This document shows positions 1-12,804 of a stretch of 64,000 nt of DNA, piece by piece. The stretch's first letter is position 1, and each line of letters starts with the position of its first letter. Below the pieces are notes generated by a model. The model was given only the letters and a program-made list of their open reading frames with translations, was not told the origin of the DNA and made no database searches. Source of the stretch: Ursus arctos (lineage: Eukaryota > Chordata > Mammalia > Carnivora > Ursidae); NCBI RefSeq assembly GCF_023065955.2, contig NW_026622874.1, positions 12,320,001 to 12,384,000 on the forward strand, in the 5' to 3' direction. Both the position numbers and the translations under genes were made by a program.

Positions 1-1141
1 CTCATATTTTCATTTTAATGGCAGTGTAAGATTCCCCAATTTGGAAATTTTTTAAATTATATTTTATTTTGCCAATATTATGATAATCATTTTTGTACAT
101 AAAAGAGCATATCTTCTCGGAAATATTTTTTTGAAACAGCATTCTGAGAGGGACGTTACTGATTTAGAAGATAGGCAACCCCAAAAATGCCCTGCTGCTG
201 GGAATCCTAACTGGTGGACAGCCCCAGCTTCTGCCTCTGCAGATCCACCAGCATGACCATCCAGGCACCATGGTGGGACAGTCAACTCCAGTGGGTGACT
301 TTGAATCTAGGAAACCCATCAGCCTGGCTGAAGCCTTCCTGGAAGTTGCTGTTGTCTAAGACCCTTTCTACCCTAACCCTCCTTCCTTCCTTCTCGCCTT
401 GTCTTAGGAATCTCATGCACCTCTCATCCTGTTTTGGCATCTGCTTCCCATGAACCCCAACTATTACAGAGGGAATGAAAGCTTCTTAGAGCTTTCAATA
501 GGGAGTCAGTTTGCTGTCCAGAAAAACCTCACTGATAATGTATGTTTCTTCAAAGCCTAGTCACAAGAAGATATAGATACGTACATACATTTTTCCACTT
601 TAATGATTTAATAGGGTCAAAATTGTACTTCATTAGTGTTTCAATTTGTATTCCTTTCGAAAAAAAAAAAAAGCAAGACCCAGTATTTTCTGTATGTTTA
701 TATATTGATGAATTTTCTCATGTGGGCATTTTCTCATGGTCTTTGCGGCTTCATGAGGATTTTGGTGGTGGCATAGACTCAGTAAACTTCTCCTGGCATC
801 TTTATGGTTTTAAAATTTTTATTCTTTTCGATCTTGTCAGAATTGATTTTAGTGTCGTTGCTATACATTTTTTCTTTCACTTTTTTGTATGGCCTCTGGT
901 ATAAAATTAACTCCACATCACAATTTTACTGTTATGCTCACTTTCTCCTAGTTTTCTGTTGCTTGATTTTTGTTACTCTCTAGACTAGAACAGATATTCT
1001 TTATGTTATGAACTAATTTAAATCATCTTCACGATTTCATTATACGAACCAGAAGTCAACACACTTGGCCTAGGGGCTAAATCCTACTGTTTTTGCAGCC
1101 TGCTGGTTTTGTACATTCTGAGAGATAAGAATGTTTTCTAC
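1..1141. other. Non-coding, no feature recognised
   Basis: AT-rich sequence with short chance reading frames only. I found no exon with paired splice sites and no repeat I could name. Confidence 0.5.
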
Positions 1142-1342
1142 TTTTTTTTTTTTTTTTTTTTGAGAGAGAGGTAGTGAGAGTGGAGAGAGTTGGAGCAGAG
1201 AGAGACAGAGAGAGAGAGAATCCTAAGCAGGCACCACACTCAGTACAGAGCTATGTGAGGCTCAATCTCATGACCCTGAGATCATGACCTGAACCGAAAT
1301 CAAGACGGAGCGCCTAAATGACTGAGCCACCCAGGGTCCCCC
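1142..1342 (-). mobile_element. Antisense carnivore SINE, old copy
   Basis: A T-run (1142-1161) is followed by a GA-rich segment and a diverged reverse-complement tRNA-like head ending 'actgagccacccaggg'. It has many mismatches to the younger copies and no obvious target duplication. Confidence 0.85.
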
Positions 1343-1429
1343 CTCCTTTTTTTTTTTTACATTTTTGAATGGTTGGGGCAGATTAAAAGAAGAAGGATAT
1401 TTCACGACATGCAAATGCTATATGAAATT

Positions 1430-1615
1430 CAAATTCCAAGGTTGGTAAACAAAGTTTTGTTGGAACACAGCCACATTTATGTATTTATTCATTCATTGTC
1501 TATGACTGATTTTGCATTAGGATGGCAGACCTGAGCAGACAGAGTCCATTTGGCCAGAAAAGCCTACTATACATGTCATCTGGACGGTCACAGAAAATGT
1601 TTGCTGATCCCAATA
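1430..1615 (-). repeat. hAT/Charlie-type DNA transposon remnant (tentative)
   Basis: The segment from 'aacaaagttttgttggaaca' to 'ttgctgatccc' is the reverse complement of an ancient non-autonomous DNA repeat whose sense form contains 'aaaggaccagatagtaaat'. Another copy in the opposite orientation lies at 61310-61465. Family assignment is from memory and tentative. Confidence 0.45.
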
Positions 1616-1785
1616 CAGATATCATTTACTTAAAATGCTTCATTTCCAAAAGCTTGTTTAAACTCTGAATGCTTTTTTATATTCATCTGTATAAGGGAAT
1701 AGTTATGTGTTTAAGGGTTCCAAGCTGTTCTTGAGTATCTTGATGGCAGTGGTAGATATAGGAGTGTGATAAAATTGTATAGAAC

Positions 1786-1788
<3 letters not shown>

Positions 1789-1819
<31 letters not shown>
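1789..1819. repeat. (CA)n microsatellite
   Basis: About 15 uninterrupted CA units. Confidence 0.95.
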
Positions 1820-1820
<1 letters not shown>

Positions 1821-2053
1821 GCACAAATAAAACTGGGGAAATCTAAACAAGACGGTTGGAAGGAGTCAATATCAATATCCTGGTGGTGATATTATATTAC
1901 AGTCTTTGGAGAACGTTACAATTGGGGAAAACCGTGGGAAATATATTAAATGTTTCTCTGTATTATTTCTTACAACAACATGTAAAGCTACAAATATCTC
2001 AAAAAGAGTTCTAAGAAAACATTCTGAACCAACATGAAATATTGTCAATAAAT

Positions 2054-2820
2054 TAGTGCCACATCTTCTTTATTCATTCGTCTATTGAAGGGTGATAGAG
2101 TAGCTCAATTTTTAACTTTTTGAGGAAACTCCATACTGTTTCCCAAAGTGGCTGTCCCAACTTGCATTCCCACCAACAGTGTAAGATGGTTCCCCTTTCT
2201 CCGCATCCTCTCCAATATTTGTTGTTTCCTGCCTTGTCAATTTTTGCCGTTCTAACTGGTGTATGATGGTATCTCAATGTGGTTTTGATTTGAATTTCCC
2301 TGATGGTTAATGATGTTGAAGATGTGGTCCATATATATATTATGGAATATTACTCAGCCATCAGAAAGAACGATTACCCACCATTTGCATCGACCTGGAT
2401 GGAACTGGAGGGGGTTATGCTAAGTGAAATAAGTCAAGCAGAGAAAGACAATTATCATATGGTTTCACTTATACATGGAACATAAGGAATAGCATGAAGG
2501 ACATTAGGAGAAGGAAGGGAAAAATGAATGGGGGGAAATCAGAGGGGGAGATGAACCATGAGAGACTATGGACTCCAGGAAACAAACTGAGGGTTTCAGA
2601 GGGGAGGGGGGGGGATGGGTTAGCCCAGTGATGGATATTAAGGAGAGCATGTATTACATGGAGCACTAGGTGTTATATGCAAACAATGAATCATGGAACA
2701 CTACATCAAAAACTAAGGATGTATTATATGGTGACTAACATAACATAATAAAATAATAAAATAAAATAAAATAAAATAAAATAAAATAAAATAAAATAAA
2801 ATAAAAAAGTAGTGCCACAT
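2054..2820 (+). mobile_element. Twin-primed (5'-inverted) L1 insertion with target duplication
   Basis: The left part (2065 to about 2320) is L1 ORF2 C-terminal sequence on the minus strand ([20 protein letters not shown]). The right part (about 2321-2809) is the following L1 segment on the plus strand (IMEYYSAIRKNDYPPFASTW), then the 3' UTR and an (AAAAT)n tail. TAGTGCCACAT flanks the whole (2054-2064 and 2810-2820). Both parts join at the same L1 position, as expected from twin priming. About 100 bp of ORF2 is missing inside the inverted part. Confidence 0.88.
2740..2807. repeat. (AAAAT)n tail of the L1
   Basis: A tandem pentanucleotide AAAAT array grown from the L1 poly-A tail. Confidence 0.9.
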
Positions 2821-3784
2821 TTGGCCAGGTAGGGGAGATAGAGTATTTACCGAGGTATTTTCTATCCCACATTAGGAATTCTCTAGAATTTACATTCTCT
2901 TCCATCGTTTAGAATTTTATTGTGGTGCCACTACTAAACTGTTTTGACTTAGTGCTGCTTTGTAATAGATTTTATTATCTGATTGAACTGGATCGTCCTT
3001 ATTTTCTTGATCATTTCCAACACAGTAACCTATGATAATCCCTCCAATTTATTTTTCTAAGTGGAAGGTAAATATATTTTATCAACTTCTGATGAAAATG
3101 TCCTGAAATTTTAATTGCACTTTCAGAGTTTGTAAAATAATTTGAGAATAATTGACATTTATAAATAATCTTCCTATGTATAAATCTATCTTTCTAACTA
3201 TTCAAGTTCTGTTTCATGTTCTCCCTTAAAAGTTTGAGGTATTTTTACCATAGATTCTGTACATTACTAGACTGATTTCTTATTTATATTGTATTTTGGT
3301 CCCCCCCTTCTTATTGTTTGGACAGCAATTTCTGATATGCTAGGATGCATCTGGGATTTTTTAGGGGGGATATATTTATCCTGTGCTTGAGCTCACGAAC
3401 TATTTTTATTAGACCATGTCTTATTTGAAAAACAACAAACTCTAACACAATATTTTAAAATAGGAAATTGAACCCTTATGTTGTTCCTGTTTTTAATAAA
3501 AACTCTTACACTACTTCTCAATTAGCAAAATGTTGGTTTAAATAAAACCTTTCAAGAAATTATTCAAACTATTCCTTTTTCCTTAAAAAATGATGTTGAT
3601 ATTTATTAAATGCTTTTTCAAGCACAATTTTTAATTTAATCTACTATAGGTATGTGTTAATTCGTAGTTTTTAGAATATTGGTCCATCCTTATATTCTGA
3701 TGATAAATCATAATTGGTGTTACAATATTTTATTTTAAAAAATTATTATTCTAAAATTTTAAACTTAATACTCATAAATGAAAT
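2821..3784. other. Non-coding, AT-rich
   Basis: About 70 percent A+T by eye, no reading frame of note. Possibly very old LINE sequence but nothing recognisable. Confidence 0.45.
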
Positions 3785-5007
3785 TAGTTCATTTTTTATT
3801 ATTTTCATTCCAGTGTAGTTAACATACAGCGTTATGTTAGTTTCAGGTGTACAATCTAGTGAATGATTCAGCAGTTCCATAATTACTCAGTGCTCATCAA
3901 GATAAGTGTACTTTTAATCCCCATCATCTATTTCACCCATCCCCCACGCACCTCCCCTCTGGTAACCATCCTTAATCAGACTCTCTAGTTAAGAGTCTGG
4001 TTTTTTATTTGTCTCTTTTTTTTCCCCCTTTGTATGTTTGTTTTCTTTCTTAAATGCCACATATGAGTGAAATTATATGACATTTGTCTTTTTCTAAGTG
4101 GCTTATTTTGCTTAACATTATACTCCTAGATCAATTTATGTTGTTGTAAGTGTCAAGATTTCATTCTTTCTATGGCTGAATAATATTCCGTTGTATAGAT
4201 ATGCCATTTCTTCTTTATGCATTCATTTATCAATGGACACTGGGGCTGCTTCGATAATTCGGCTATTGTAAATAATTCTGCTATAAACATAGGGGTGCAT
4301 GGATCTCTTTGAATTAGTGTTTTTGTATTCTTTGGATAAATACCCAGTAGCCCTACTGGATTGTAGGGTAGTTCCATTGTTAATTTCCTGAAGGATCTCT
4401 ATATTGTTTTCCACAGTAGCTGCACCAGTTTGCATTCCCACCAACAGTGCAAAAGGATTCCTTTTTCTCCACATCCTCGCCAAAATCTGTTGCTTCTTGT
4501 TGATTTTAGCCATTCTGACAGATGTGAGATGATACCTCATTGTGGTTTTGATTTGCATTTCCCTGATGACGAGTGATATTGACCATCTTCTCATGTGTCT
4601 GTTGGCCATCTGGATGTCTTCTTTGGAAAAATGTCTATTCATGTCTTCTGCCCATTTCTTTATTTGTTTCTTGTGTGTTGAGTTTCATAAATTCTTTATA
4701 TATTTTGGGTAGTAACTTTTTATTAGACACGTCATTTGCAAATATCTTCTCCCATCCCATAGGTTGTCTTTTAGTTTTGTTGGTTGTTTCCTTAGCTGTG
4801 CAGTATTTTATTTTGATTAAGTCCCAGTAGTTTATTTTTGTTTTTGTTTCCCTTGCCTCAGGAGACATATCTAGAAAGATGTTATGGCCAAAGTCAGAAA
4901 TTACTGCCTGTGTTCTCTTCTAGGATTTTTGTGGTTTCAGGTCTCACATTTAGATCCTTAATCCATTTTGAGCTTATTACTGTGTATGGTGTAAGAAAGT
5001 GGTCCAG

Positions 5008-5208
5008 GGGCGCCTGGGTGGCACAGCGGTTAAGCGTCTGCCTTCGGCTCAGGGCGTGATCCCGGCGATCTGGGATTGAGCCCCACATCAGGCTCCTCTG
5101 CTATGAGCCTGCTTCTTCCTCTCCCACACCCCCTGCTTGTGTTCCCTCTCTCGCTGGCTGTCTCTATCTCTGTCGAATAAATAAATAAAATCCTTTAAAA
5201 AAAAAAAA
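5008..5208 (+). mobile_element. Young carnivore SINE in antisense L1 ORF2
   Basis: Full-length SINE from 'gggcgcctgggtggcacagc' to the poly-A. A perfect 15 bp duplication AAGAAAGTGGTCCAG flanks it (4993-5007 and 5209-5223). Confidence 0.96.
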
Positions 5209-6593
5209 AAGAAAGTGGTCCAGTTTCATTCTTTTGTATGTAGCTGTCCAGGTTTCTCAACACCATTTGTTGAAGAGATTGTCTTTTTTCCCATTGCATA
5301 TTCTTGTCTCCCTTGTTAAAGACTAATTGACATATAATTGTGGGTTTATTTCTGGGTTTTCTATTCTGTTCTATTGATCTATGTGTCTGTTTTTGTGCCA
5401 GTACCATAATGTTTTGATTTCTACAGCTTTATAATATAAATTGAAGTCCAGAATTGTGATACCTCCAGTTTTGTTTTTCTTTTTCAAGATGGTTTGGCTA
5501 TTCAGGGTCTTTCGTGATTTCATACAAATGTTAGCATCATTTGTTCCAGTTCTGTGAAAAATGCTGGTTTTGCATCTATGTTCATCAGAGTTGTTGGCCT
5601 GTAGTTCTCTTTGTTGTGGTATATTTATCTGGTTTTGTATCAGGAGAATGTTAGCCCCATAAAATGAATTTGGGAATTTTCCTTCCTTTTCTACTTTTCA
5701 AAAAATTTGAGAATAGGCATTAACTCTTCTTTAACTGTTTGGTAGAAGTCACCTGTGAAGCCATTTGGTCCTGGACTCTTGTTTGTTCAGAGTTTTTTGA
5801 TACTGATTCATTTTCATTGCTGCTTATCGTTCTGTTCAAGTTTTCTATTTCTTTCTGTTTCTGTTTTGGTAGCTTATGTGTTTCTAGGAATTTATCCATT
5901 TCTTCCAGGTTGTCCAATTTGTTGGAATATAATTTTTCATAATATTCTATTATAATTATTCATATTTCTGTGGTGTTGGTTGTTATTTCTACTCTCTCAT
6001 TTTTTATTTCATTTGAGTCTTTTCTCTTTTTTTCTTGATAAGTCTAGCTAGAGGCTTATCAATTTTATCGATTTTTTCCAAGAACCTAGTTTCATTGATC
6101 TGTTTTATTGTGTTTTTAGTTTCTGTTTCATTTATTTCTGCTCTGATTTTTATTATTTCCTTCCTTCTGTTGGTTTTAGGTTTTGTTTGTTGTTTTTTTC
6201 CTAGCTCCTTTGGTGTAAGTTAGATTGTTTATTTGAGATTTTTCTTGCAGCTTGAGGTAGGCCTGTATTGCTATATACCTCTCTTTTGGTGCGTCCAATG
6301 ATTTGAACCATTGTGCTTTCATTTTCATTTCTCTCCAGGTAATTTTTTTAATCTCTTCTTTGATTTCCTGGTTGACCCATTCATTGTTTAGTAGCATGTT
6401 ATTTAACCTCCATGTTTTGGTGTTCTTTCCAGATATTTTCTGGTTGTTGATTTCTAGTTTCATATGTGATAGTCAGAGAAAATGTATGGTATGACTTTGA
6501 TCTTTTTGAATTTGTTGAGACTTGTTTCATGGCCTATAATATGATCTATTCTGAAGAATGTTCCATGTGCACTTAAAAAGAATGTGTATTCTG

Positions 6594-6807
6594 GGGCCCC
6601 TGGGTGCCTCAGCCAGTTAACCATCCAACTCCTGATTTCAGCTCAGGTCATGATCTCAAGGTCATGGGATTGAGCCCCATGTCAGGCTCTGCACTGAGCA
6701 TGGAGCCTGCTTGGGATTGGATTGTCTCTCTTCTTCTCCCTCTCCCGCCCTCCGCCCCTCCACCACCACTTGCACGCACTCTGTCTCTCTAAAAATAATT
6801 TAAAAAT
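6594..6807 (+). mobile_element. Carnivore SINE in antisense L1 ORF2
   Basis: A diverged SINE head 'ggcccctgggtgcctcagcc', a CT-rich body and a short A-rich tail, flanked by AATGTGTATTCTG (6581-6593 and 6808-6820). Confidence 0.93.
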
Positions 6808-9746
6808 AATGTGTATTCTGCTATTTTAGGATGGAGTGTTCTGAATATATCTGTTAATTTTATCTGGTCCAGCATGCCATTCAAAACCACCATTTCCTTG
6901 TTGATTTTCTGTCTGGATTATCTATCCATTGCTGTAAGTGTGGTGTTAAAGTCCCCTACTATTATTGTATTACTATCTATTAGTTCCTTTATGTTTGTTA
7001 TTAACTGTTTTATGAATCCAGGTGTTCCCATGTTGGGTGCATAAATATATACAATTGTTATATCATCTTGTTGGATTGTCCATATTACTATTATATAGTG
7101 CCTTTCTTTGTCTCTTGTTACAGTTTTGTCATAAATTCTATTTTCTCCAAAGAGAAAAGCCGTAAGTATGGCTACTCTGGCTTTCCTTTGTCATCTATCT
7201 GCATGATAAATGTTTCTCCATCCCCTTGCTTTCAATATGCAGGTGTCTTTAGGTGCGAAATGAGTTTTTGTAGGCAGCGTATATAGATGGGTCTTGATTT
7301 TAAATCCATTCTGTCACCCTATATCTTTTGTTTGGGACATTTAGTCCATTTACATTCCAAGTAATAGGTATGTATTTATTGCCATTTTGTTACTTGTCTT
7401 GAGGTCGTTTTATAGCTCTTCTCTGATCCTTTCCTCTCTTGCTCTCTTCTCTCACAGTGTGCTGGCTTTCTTTAGTGATATACTTGGATTCCTTACTCTT
7501 TATTTTTTGCATAGCTATTACTGGTTTTCTATTTGTGGTTACCATTAGATTTGTATATTACCTTATCTGCATATATCAATCTATATTAAGTTGATCGTTG
7601 CTTAAGTTTGAGCTCATTCTTTACTCCTCTCCCCACCACATGTTTGGTATATGATGTAATACTTTACATCCTTTTATTTTGTGAGTCCCTGGACTGATTT
7701 TTACAGGTGTACTTATTTTTATTGCTTTTGTCCTTCCTACTTTTCTTACTCTTACTTATGTTCTCATAAGTAATCATACAGTCTCCTTTAACATTTCCTG
7801 TAAGGCTGGTTTTGTGGTCATGAACTTCTTTAGTTTTTGTTTGTCTGGGAAACTCTTTATCTCTCTTTCTCTTCTGAATTATAGCCTTGCTGGAGAGAGT
7901 ATTCTTGGCTGCAGATTTTTTTTTTCCTTTCAACACTTTGAATATATCATGCTACTCCTTTTTGGCCTTCAAAGTTTCTGCTGAAAAATCTGCTGATAGC
8001 CTTATGGGGTTTCACTCATACATAACTGTCTTCTTTCTCTTGCTTTTAAAATTCTCTCTGTATCACTACTTGTTGCCATTTTAATTATTATGTGTCTTGG
8101 TGTGAACCTCATTGGGTTGATTTTGTTGGGGAATCTCTGTGCCTCCCTGGATCTGGATATTTGTTTTCTTCCCTGGATTAAGGAACTTTTCAGCTATTAT
8201 TTCTTCAAATAAATTTTCTGCCCCTTTTTCTCTCTCCTCTTCTCCTGGGATCCCTATAATGAGACTGTTATTACGCTTGATGGAGTTGCTGAGTTCTCTA
8301 AGTCTATTCTCATTCTGCATAAATTTTTTTCTCTCACCTGCTTAACTTGATTACTTTCCATTACTCTGTCCTCCAGGTTGCTAATTCATTCCTCTTCTTC
8401 CTCTAGCCTGCTATTTATTCCATCTAGTGTATTTTTAATTTCATTTATCATGTTCTTCATCTTTGATTGGTTCTTTATATCTTTGTTAAGGGTCTCACTG
8501 ATGTCCTCCAATCTTTTCTCAAGTTCAGTGAATATCTTTATGATCATTACTTTAAATCCTTTATCTGACATATGACTTATTATATACCCATTTTGCTTAA
8601 GTCTTTTGCTGTGGTTTGGTCCTGTTCTTTCCTCTGTCTTTTTTCCTCTGTCTCCTCATTTTGTCTAACTCTCTGGGTTTCTGTGTTAGGAAAGTCATCT
8701 CTGTCTCCTGCTCTTGAAAGTAATGGCCTTATGAAGAAGAGGGCCTGTAGCGCTCTGCATTGCAGTATCTCTGGTTGGCCAGAACCTGACACTTCAGGGT
8801 GCCTCCTGTGTGTGTTGCATGTGCCCTGCTGTTGTGTCTTATCCCTTTCCCCTTCAGTCTATTCATCTGCAGTGGCTCTATTTGCCTATGGGCAGTGGCT
8901 TGTCCCTGTGGTGTTAGTGGAGCAGTCTGGGGCCCCCTTGGGCTAGAGTTGAGTCAAATCAGGCATTTGCCATAGACGAAGTAGCACCAAACTGCAGGGC
9001 CCTTTTCCTGTGTTGCCCCCTGAGAAATTTTTGTTCATGGGTGGGGCCTGCAATCAAACCAGTTGTCTGCCCCCACTCCCTGCTGCGGCTACCCTCTGAC
9101 TGGTATGTGTGGTTATCTTCCCCTCGCTGTAGGGCAGAGTCATTTTGGAGTGGGGGTGGCCATTGTTGACACTGCTTGCATGAGTGTGCAAGGCTTGTGG
9201 CTCCTGATTGAATAGGCCAAGGGCGTATTGGAGTGGATATGCCACCACCAGTGGGATGGGGTGATTAGGGTGGGGCTCACAGTTTTAGGAAGGTGTGCAT
9301 TAGTCTTCCATGAGGCTGCTGCCACCAGGGGACTGAGGTCCCACAAAATGGTCCAGGAGAAGCGATGCTGGCAAGGTTTATGCCCATCTTCTAGGGGAGG
9401 GGACGAACAGCACCAGGACTGAGGCAAGCTTGACTAGAAAGGGCACATCCACTGAAGCTGGTGGGTGGGGTAGAGGGGGAGCCGTTGGTGTAAGCAAGTC
9501 AGGTAGTGAATGCCTTTGCAGTGCTGGTTCCTGCAAGTGGCTGTGTGTTTATGCCGAAGGGCAGGGGAGTGAAGAGTGAAATGGTGCCTGCTAGCTCCTC
9601 GGGTCCTGGAGAAGTCCCTCAGGAGTCCTGCCAGTACCTTTGTTCCTGAAGGAGTTCCCCAGTGATTTCTGTCCCTCCAGGATGGGCTCTGAGATTAGTA
9701 AATAACACTCCATCCCATATGCCCCAGGGATTTTTCAGACTGCTGC

Positions 9747-10230
9747 TTTTTTTTTTATAATGATTTTTTATTATATTATGTTAATCACCATACAGTACAT
9801 CCCCGGTTTTCGTTGTAAGGCTCGATGATTCATTAGTTGTGTATAACACCCAGTGCACCATGCAATACGTGCCCTCCTTACTACCCATCACCGGCCTATC
9901 CCATTCCCCCACCCCCCTCCCCTCTGTAGCCCTCAGTTTGTTTCTCATAGTCCATAGTCTCTCATGTTTCATTCCCCCTTCTGATTACCCCCCCTTTCTT
10001 TATCCCTTTCTTCCCCTACTGATCATTCTAGTTCTTATGTTCCATAGATGAGAGAAATCATATGATAGTTGTCTTTCTCTGCTTGACTTATTTCATTTAG
10101 CATTATCTCCTCCAGTGCCGTTCATGTTGTAGCAAATGTTGAGAACTCGTTCTTTCTGATAGCTGAATAATATTCCATTGTATATATGGACCACAACTTC
10201 TTAATCCAGTTATCTGTTGAAGAGTGGGAC
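9747..10230 (-). mobile_element. 5'-truncated antisense L1, 3' end
   Basis: A T-run at 9747 opens a reversed L1 3' end with 'caccatacagtacatcc', a C-rich 3' UTR block and the final ORF2 stretch (about 10050-10225). It abuts the 5' end of the older antisense L1. Confidence 0.85.
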
Positions 10231-10258
10231 GCTTAGCTGAGTCACCCAGATGCCCTTT
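10230..10258 (-). repeat. Short SINE head remnant, antisense
   Basis: 'gctgagtcacccagatgccc' matches the reverse complement of the SINE 5' end. Only about 28 bp remain. Confidence 0.6.
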
Positions 10259-10637
10259 ATTTTAAATGAGAAAAATTCTAATAGTATTCAAGTATTTTTA
10301 AATACTTGGAATTTTCTCATTTTTAAAATAGATTTCTCATTGTGATTTGAGAATAAAACATATACCCTTTTATATTTCGTAATCTTTTACAGCTTGTAAA
10401 AAACCTTTCACAAATATGATAAATATTTGTCAGCAGTCCATGATTATTGGAAAAGATAATCCTTGCTATCTCATTTAATGTAATTTATTTATAACTCCCT
10501 ATTAATTTTAGTAAAGATCTCCTCTTTTGCAGAGTTTTTAATTTTTACTACCATATGCTGATGATTGAATGCTTAATCTTCTATGACTGTGTCTGTTTTT
10601 CTTGTATCTTTAATAGTTTTCTTTAATAATTTCTATT

Positions 10638-10837
10638 TCTCCTCTGGGAAACAAACTGAGGGCTTCAAAGGGGAGGGGGTGGGGGATTGGGATAGGCCAG
10701 TGATGAGTATTAAGGAGGGCACATATTGCATGGAGCACTGGGTGTTATATGCAAATAATGAATCATGGAACACTACATCAAAAACTAATGATGTACTGTA
10801 TGGTGACTAACATAATGTAATAAAAAATTATTATTAA
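10638..10837 (+). mobile_element. L1 3' end fragment, sense
   Basis: 'gggaaacaaactgagggctt' through 'catggaacactacatcaaaa' to 'aataaaaaattattattaa' is the 3' UTR of a carnivore L1, closely matching 2576-2755. Confidence 0.9.
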
Positions 10838-11030
10838 GGGGCGCCTGGGTGGCACAGCGGTTAAGCGTCTGCCTTCGGCTCAGGGCGTGATCCCGGCGTT
10901 ATGGGATCGAGCCCCACATCAGGTTCCTCCGCTATGAGCCTGCCTCTTCCACTCCCACTCCCCCTGCTTGTGTTCCCTCTCTCGCTGGCTGTCTCTATCT
11001 CTGTCGAATAAATAAGTAAAATCTTTAAAA
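10838..11030 (+). mobile_element. Young carnivore SINE
   Basis: Full-length head 'ggggcgcctgggtggcacag' to 'aataagtaaaatctttaaaa'. It sits in the A/T tail of the preceding L1; the duplicated site is AT-only (AAATTATTA-like), so it is not decisive. Confidence 0.95.
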
Positions 11031-12668
11031 AAAATTATTAAAAATAAATAAATAAATAAATTAGATATCCTAAAAAATTCTATTTCTCCTTGTACTTTTA
11101 ATAAATTAATACTTTTTACATTTTAATAATTATTTTAATAATTTAACTTTTTTCTGCGTGTTATTAGCTACTTTTATTATTTTAAATGATTGTATGTATA
11201 TATCTTAATATTCTTTCATTTGAACTAAACATTGTATCATATTAAAATGTCCCTCCTGAGTTATTTGTGAGCATGTTTAATATAATTTCCCCCATGCTTT
11301 TATTAGGAAGCATTTACTTTGTTTTCTTCAATTGTGATTCTTCAAATTATACTTGCAAAAATATGTATGGCCTTTTGCTTACTGATCATACAGTAATTTA
11401 GTGAAGAATGCTTATTCTTCCTTCTCAAGTTCTTTTCTATATCACCTGGTTGTGCACCCTGGAATATAAAAAAAGCATGTACACCGAAATTTTTAATTCT
11501 AAGACGTCCCTTATTGTAAAACACACTAGTAATTTAATAACTACTCTTTTGAAAGCAAATTATATTTGGATCCAAAAAAAAAATAATGTACCCTTAGTGG
11601 CAATTGTCCCCGTTGACCCATAGATTTGCATGCGTCTTTCCTCTTTAGTATCACCAATGTCTCACACTCAACCTTCCTCACATTCAAAATTTGAAGATCT
11701 GTTTCCCATTAGCAGTTATTCATGGCCGTAGAGGTTCATGCTACTTTTCTAATCTTTATTCATGACTTGGAGCATTTTAGCATTTTTTAGGACTAGCAGT
11801 ATGATTTCAAAGTACGTTGAAAAAACTATTTTCTATTTCATCAAAATCTTTATTTTGCATTTTTCTAAGCCAAGTTATTTATCCCTAAAAGTTAAATACC
11901 TTCCCCTGAAAATTCTACTGGAAGCTCTCGACAGATAGCTGTCCAGAGTCTAATAATTCATTAAAGCCATGAATAGTCAAATTAATCTTCCCAAGATTTG
12001 AAAATTATCTAATATATTCTAAGAGATTCCATTTCAAACAGTGGGCATTAGACACTTTGATTTTCCTGTCCAGTAGAGAAAAGATATTCTGAGTCCAGCA
12101 TAAAATTTCCTACCTTACCATCTATATCACCATCTTTTCAAAAAATAAGAAAATACTTTTAAAAAAAATCAGGAAGAACTCTTATCTACATCACACATAT
12201 CTAAGGAATAACAACTATGTCATAACTTATCTTTCCAACTGCTGATGGGCAGATTTATTTGCCAAGAATTGGAGGATGCATCCCAATAATTTCAGAAATA
12301 TTAAAATGTACGAAGCATAGTATCCCGGTTTAGAGGAGATGTGGCAGTGATATATTTCAACTAAAGCTCAGCATGGCTTTGTGGGCTTGCCTGGAAATGT
12401 AACCACTCTTTACATTATTATGTCTATGGAGAAATATATTCTGGTTTCTAAATAACTGATTACCGATGATTTTTAAAAAGAAACTCCTTCCTTTATATTT
12501 AAAGGACCATTGTCATTTTTATGAGACTATTTAAAACCCACATGTTACATAAAGCCAAGAACTGGGCCTCATTTTCTAGTACATTCTCTCTTACGCGAGA
12601 AAAAGCCACTAAACGTAGGTTACATTTGTTCTCTCCTCTATTTAATAATTACAACTTTTTCTTACCAG
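11031..12668. other. Unique-looking non-coding sequence upstream of exon 1
   Basis: No repeat I can name and no MROH-like exon. It should contain the end of the intron preceding 12669; the missing upstream coding exons were not seen here. Confidence 0.5.
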
Positions 12669-12804
12669 CTTTGTAGATCCCTTACTGCAGTTTGAAACCC
12701 AACTGAAGATAATAGAGTCATCCTTTAAAATGGTATTTGCTTTACCAAGTCTTGAGAAAGTGAGGGACATGGGAAACAGTGACAATGAAAAAGAGGACTT
12801 GGAG
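12669..12804 (+). CDS. MROH9-like exon 1 of those visible
   Basis: The acceptor is 'ttcttaccag' and the donor is GTGAGT. The exon opens with one base that completes an upstream codon and then encodes 45 residues beginning [12 protein letters not shown], ending in the acidic stretch [10 protein letters not shown]. It is a HEAT-type helix followed by a short acidic loop. Because it starts in phase 2, at least one coding exon precedes it; I could not find a convincing one in the 12.6 kb upstream, which is mostly L1. Confidence 0.72.

Larger units (their letters stand above)
3785..9746 (-). mobile_element. Near full-length antisense L1, defective
   Basis: Read on the minus strand: 5' UTR-like sequence about 9746-8900; ORF1 about 8600-7650 (coiled coil near 8571-8386, central part 8320-8081, C-terminal part 7936-7664); ORF2 about 7400-4153; 3' UTR to about 3785. 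ORF2 has many stops and two SINE insertions. About 0.9 kb covering the reverse-transcriptase palm is missing near 5564: the sequence jumps from the segment matching 22450-22540 of the other L1 to that matching 23415 onward. It cannot retrotranspose. Left and right limits are approximate. Confidence 0.88.

Noticed and set aside
8572..8946. A 124-codon + strand open frame with Cys/Ser-rich sequence
   Set aside because: It lies antisense to the 5' part of the L1 at 3785-9746 and is the shadow of L1 sequence.
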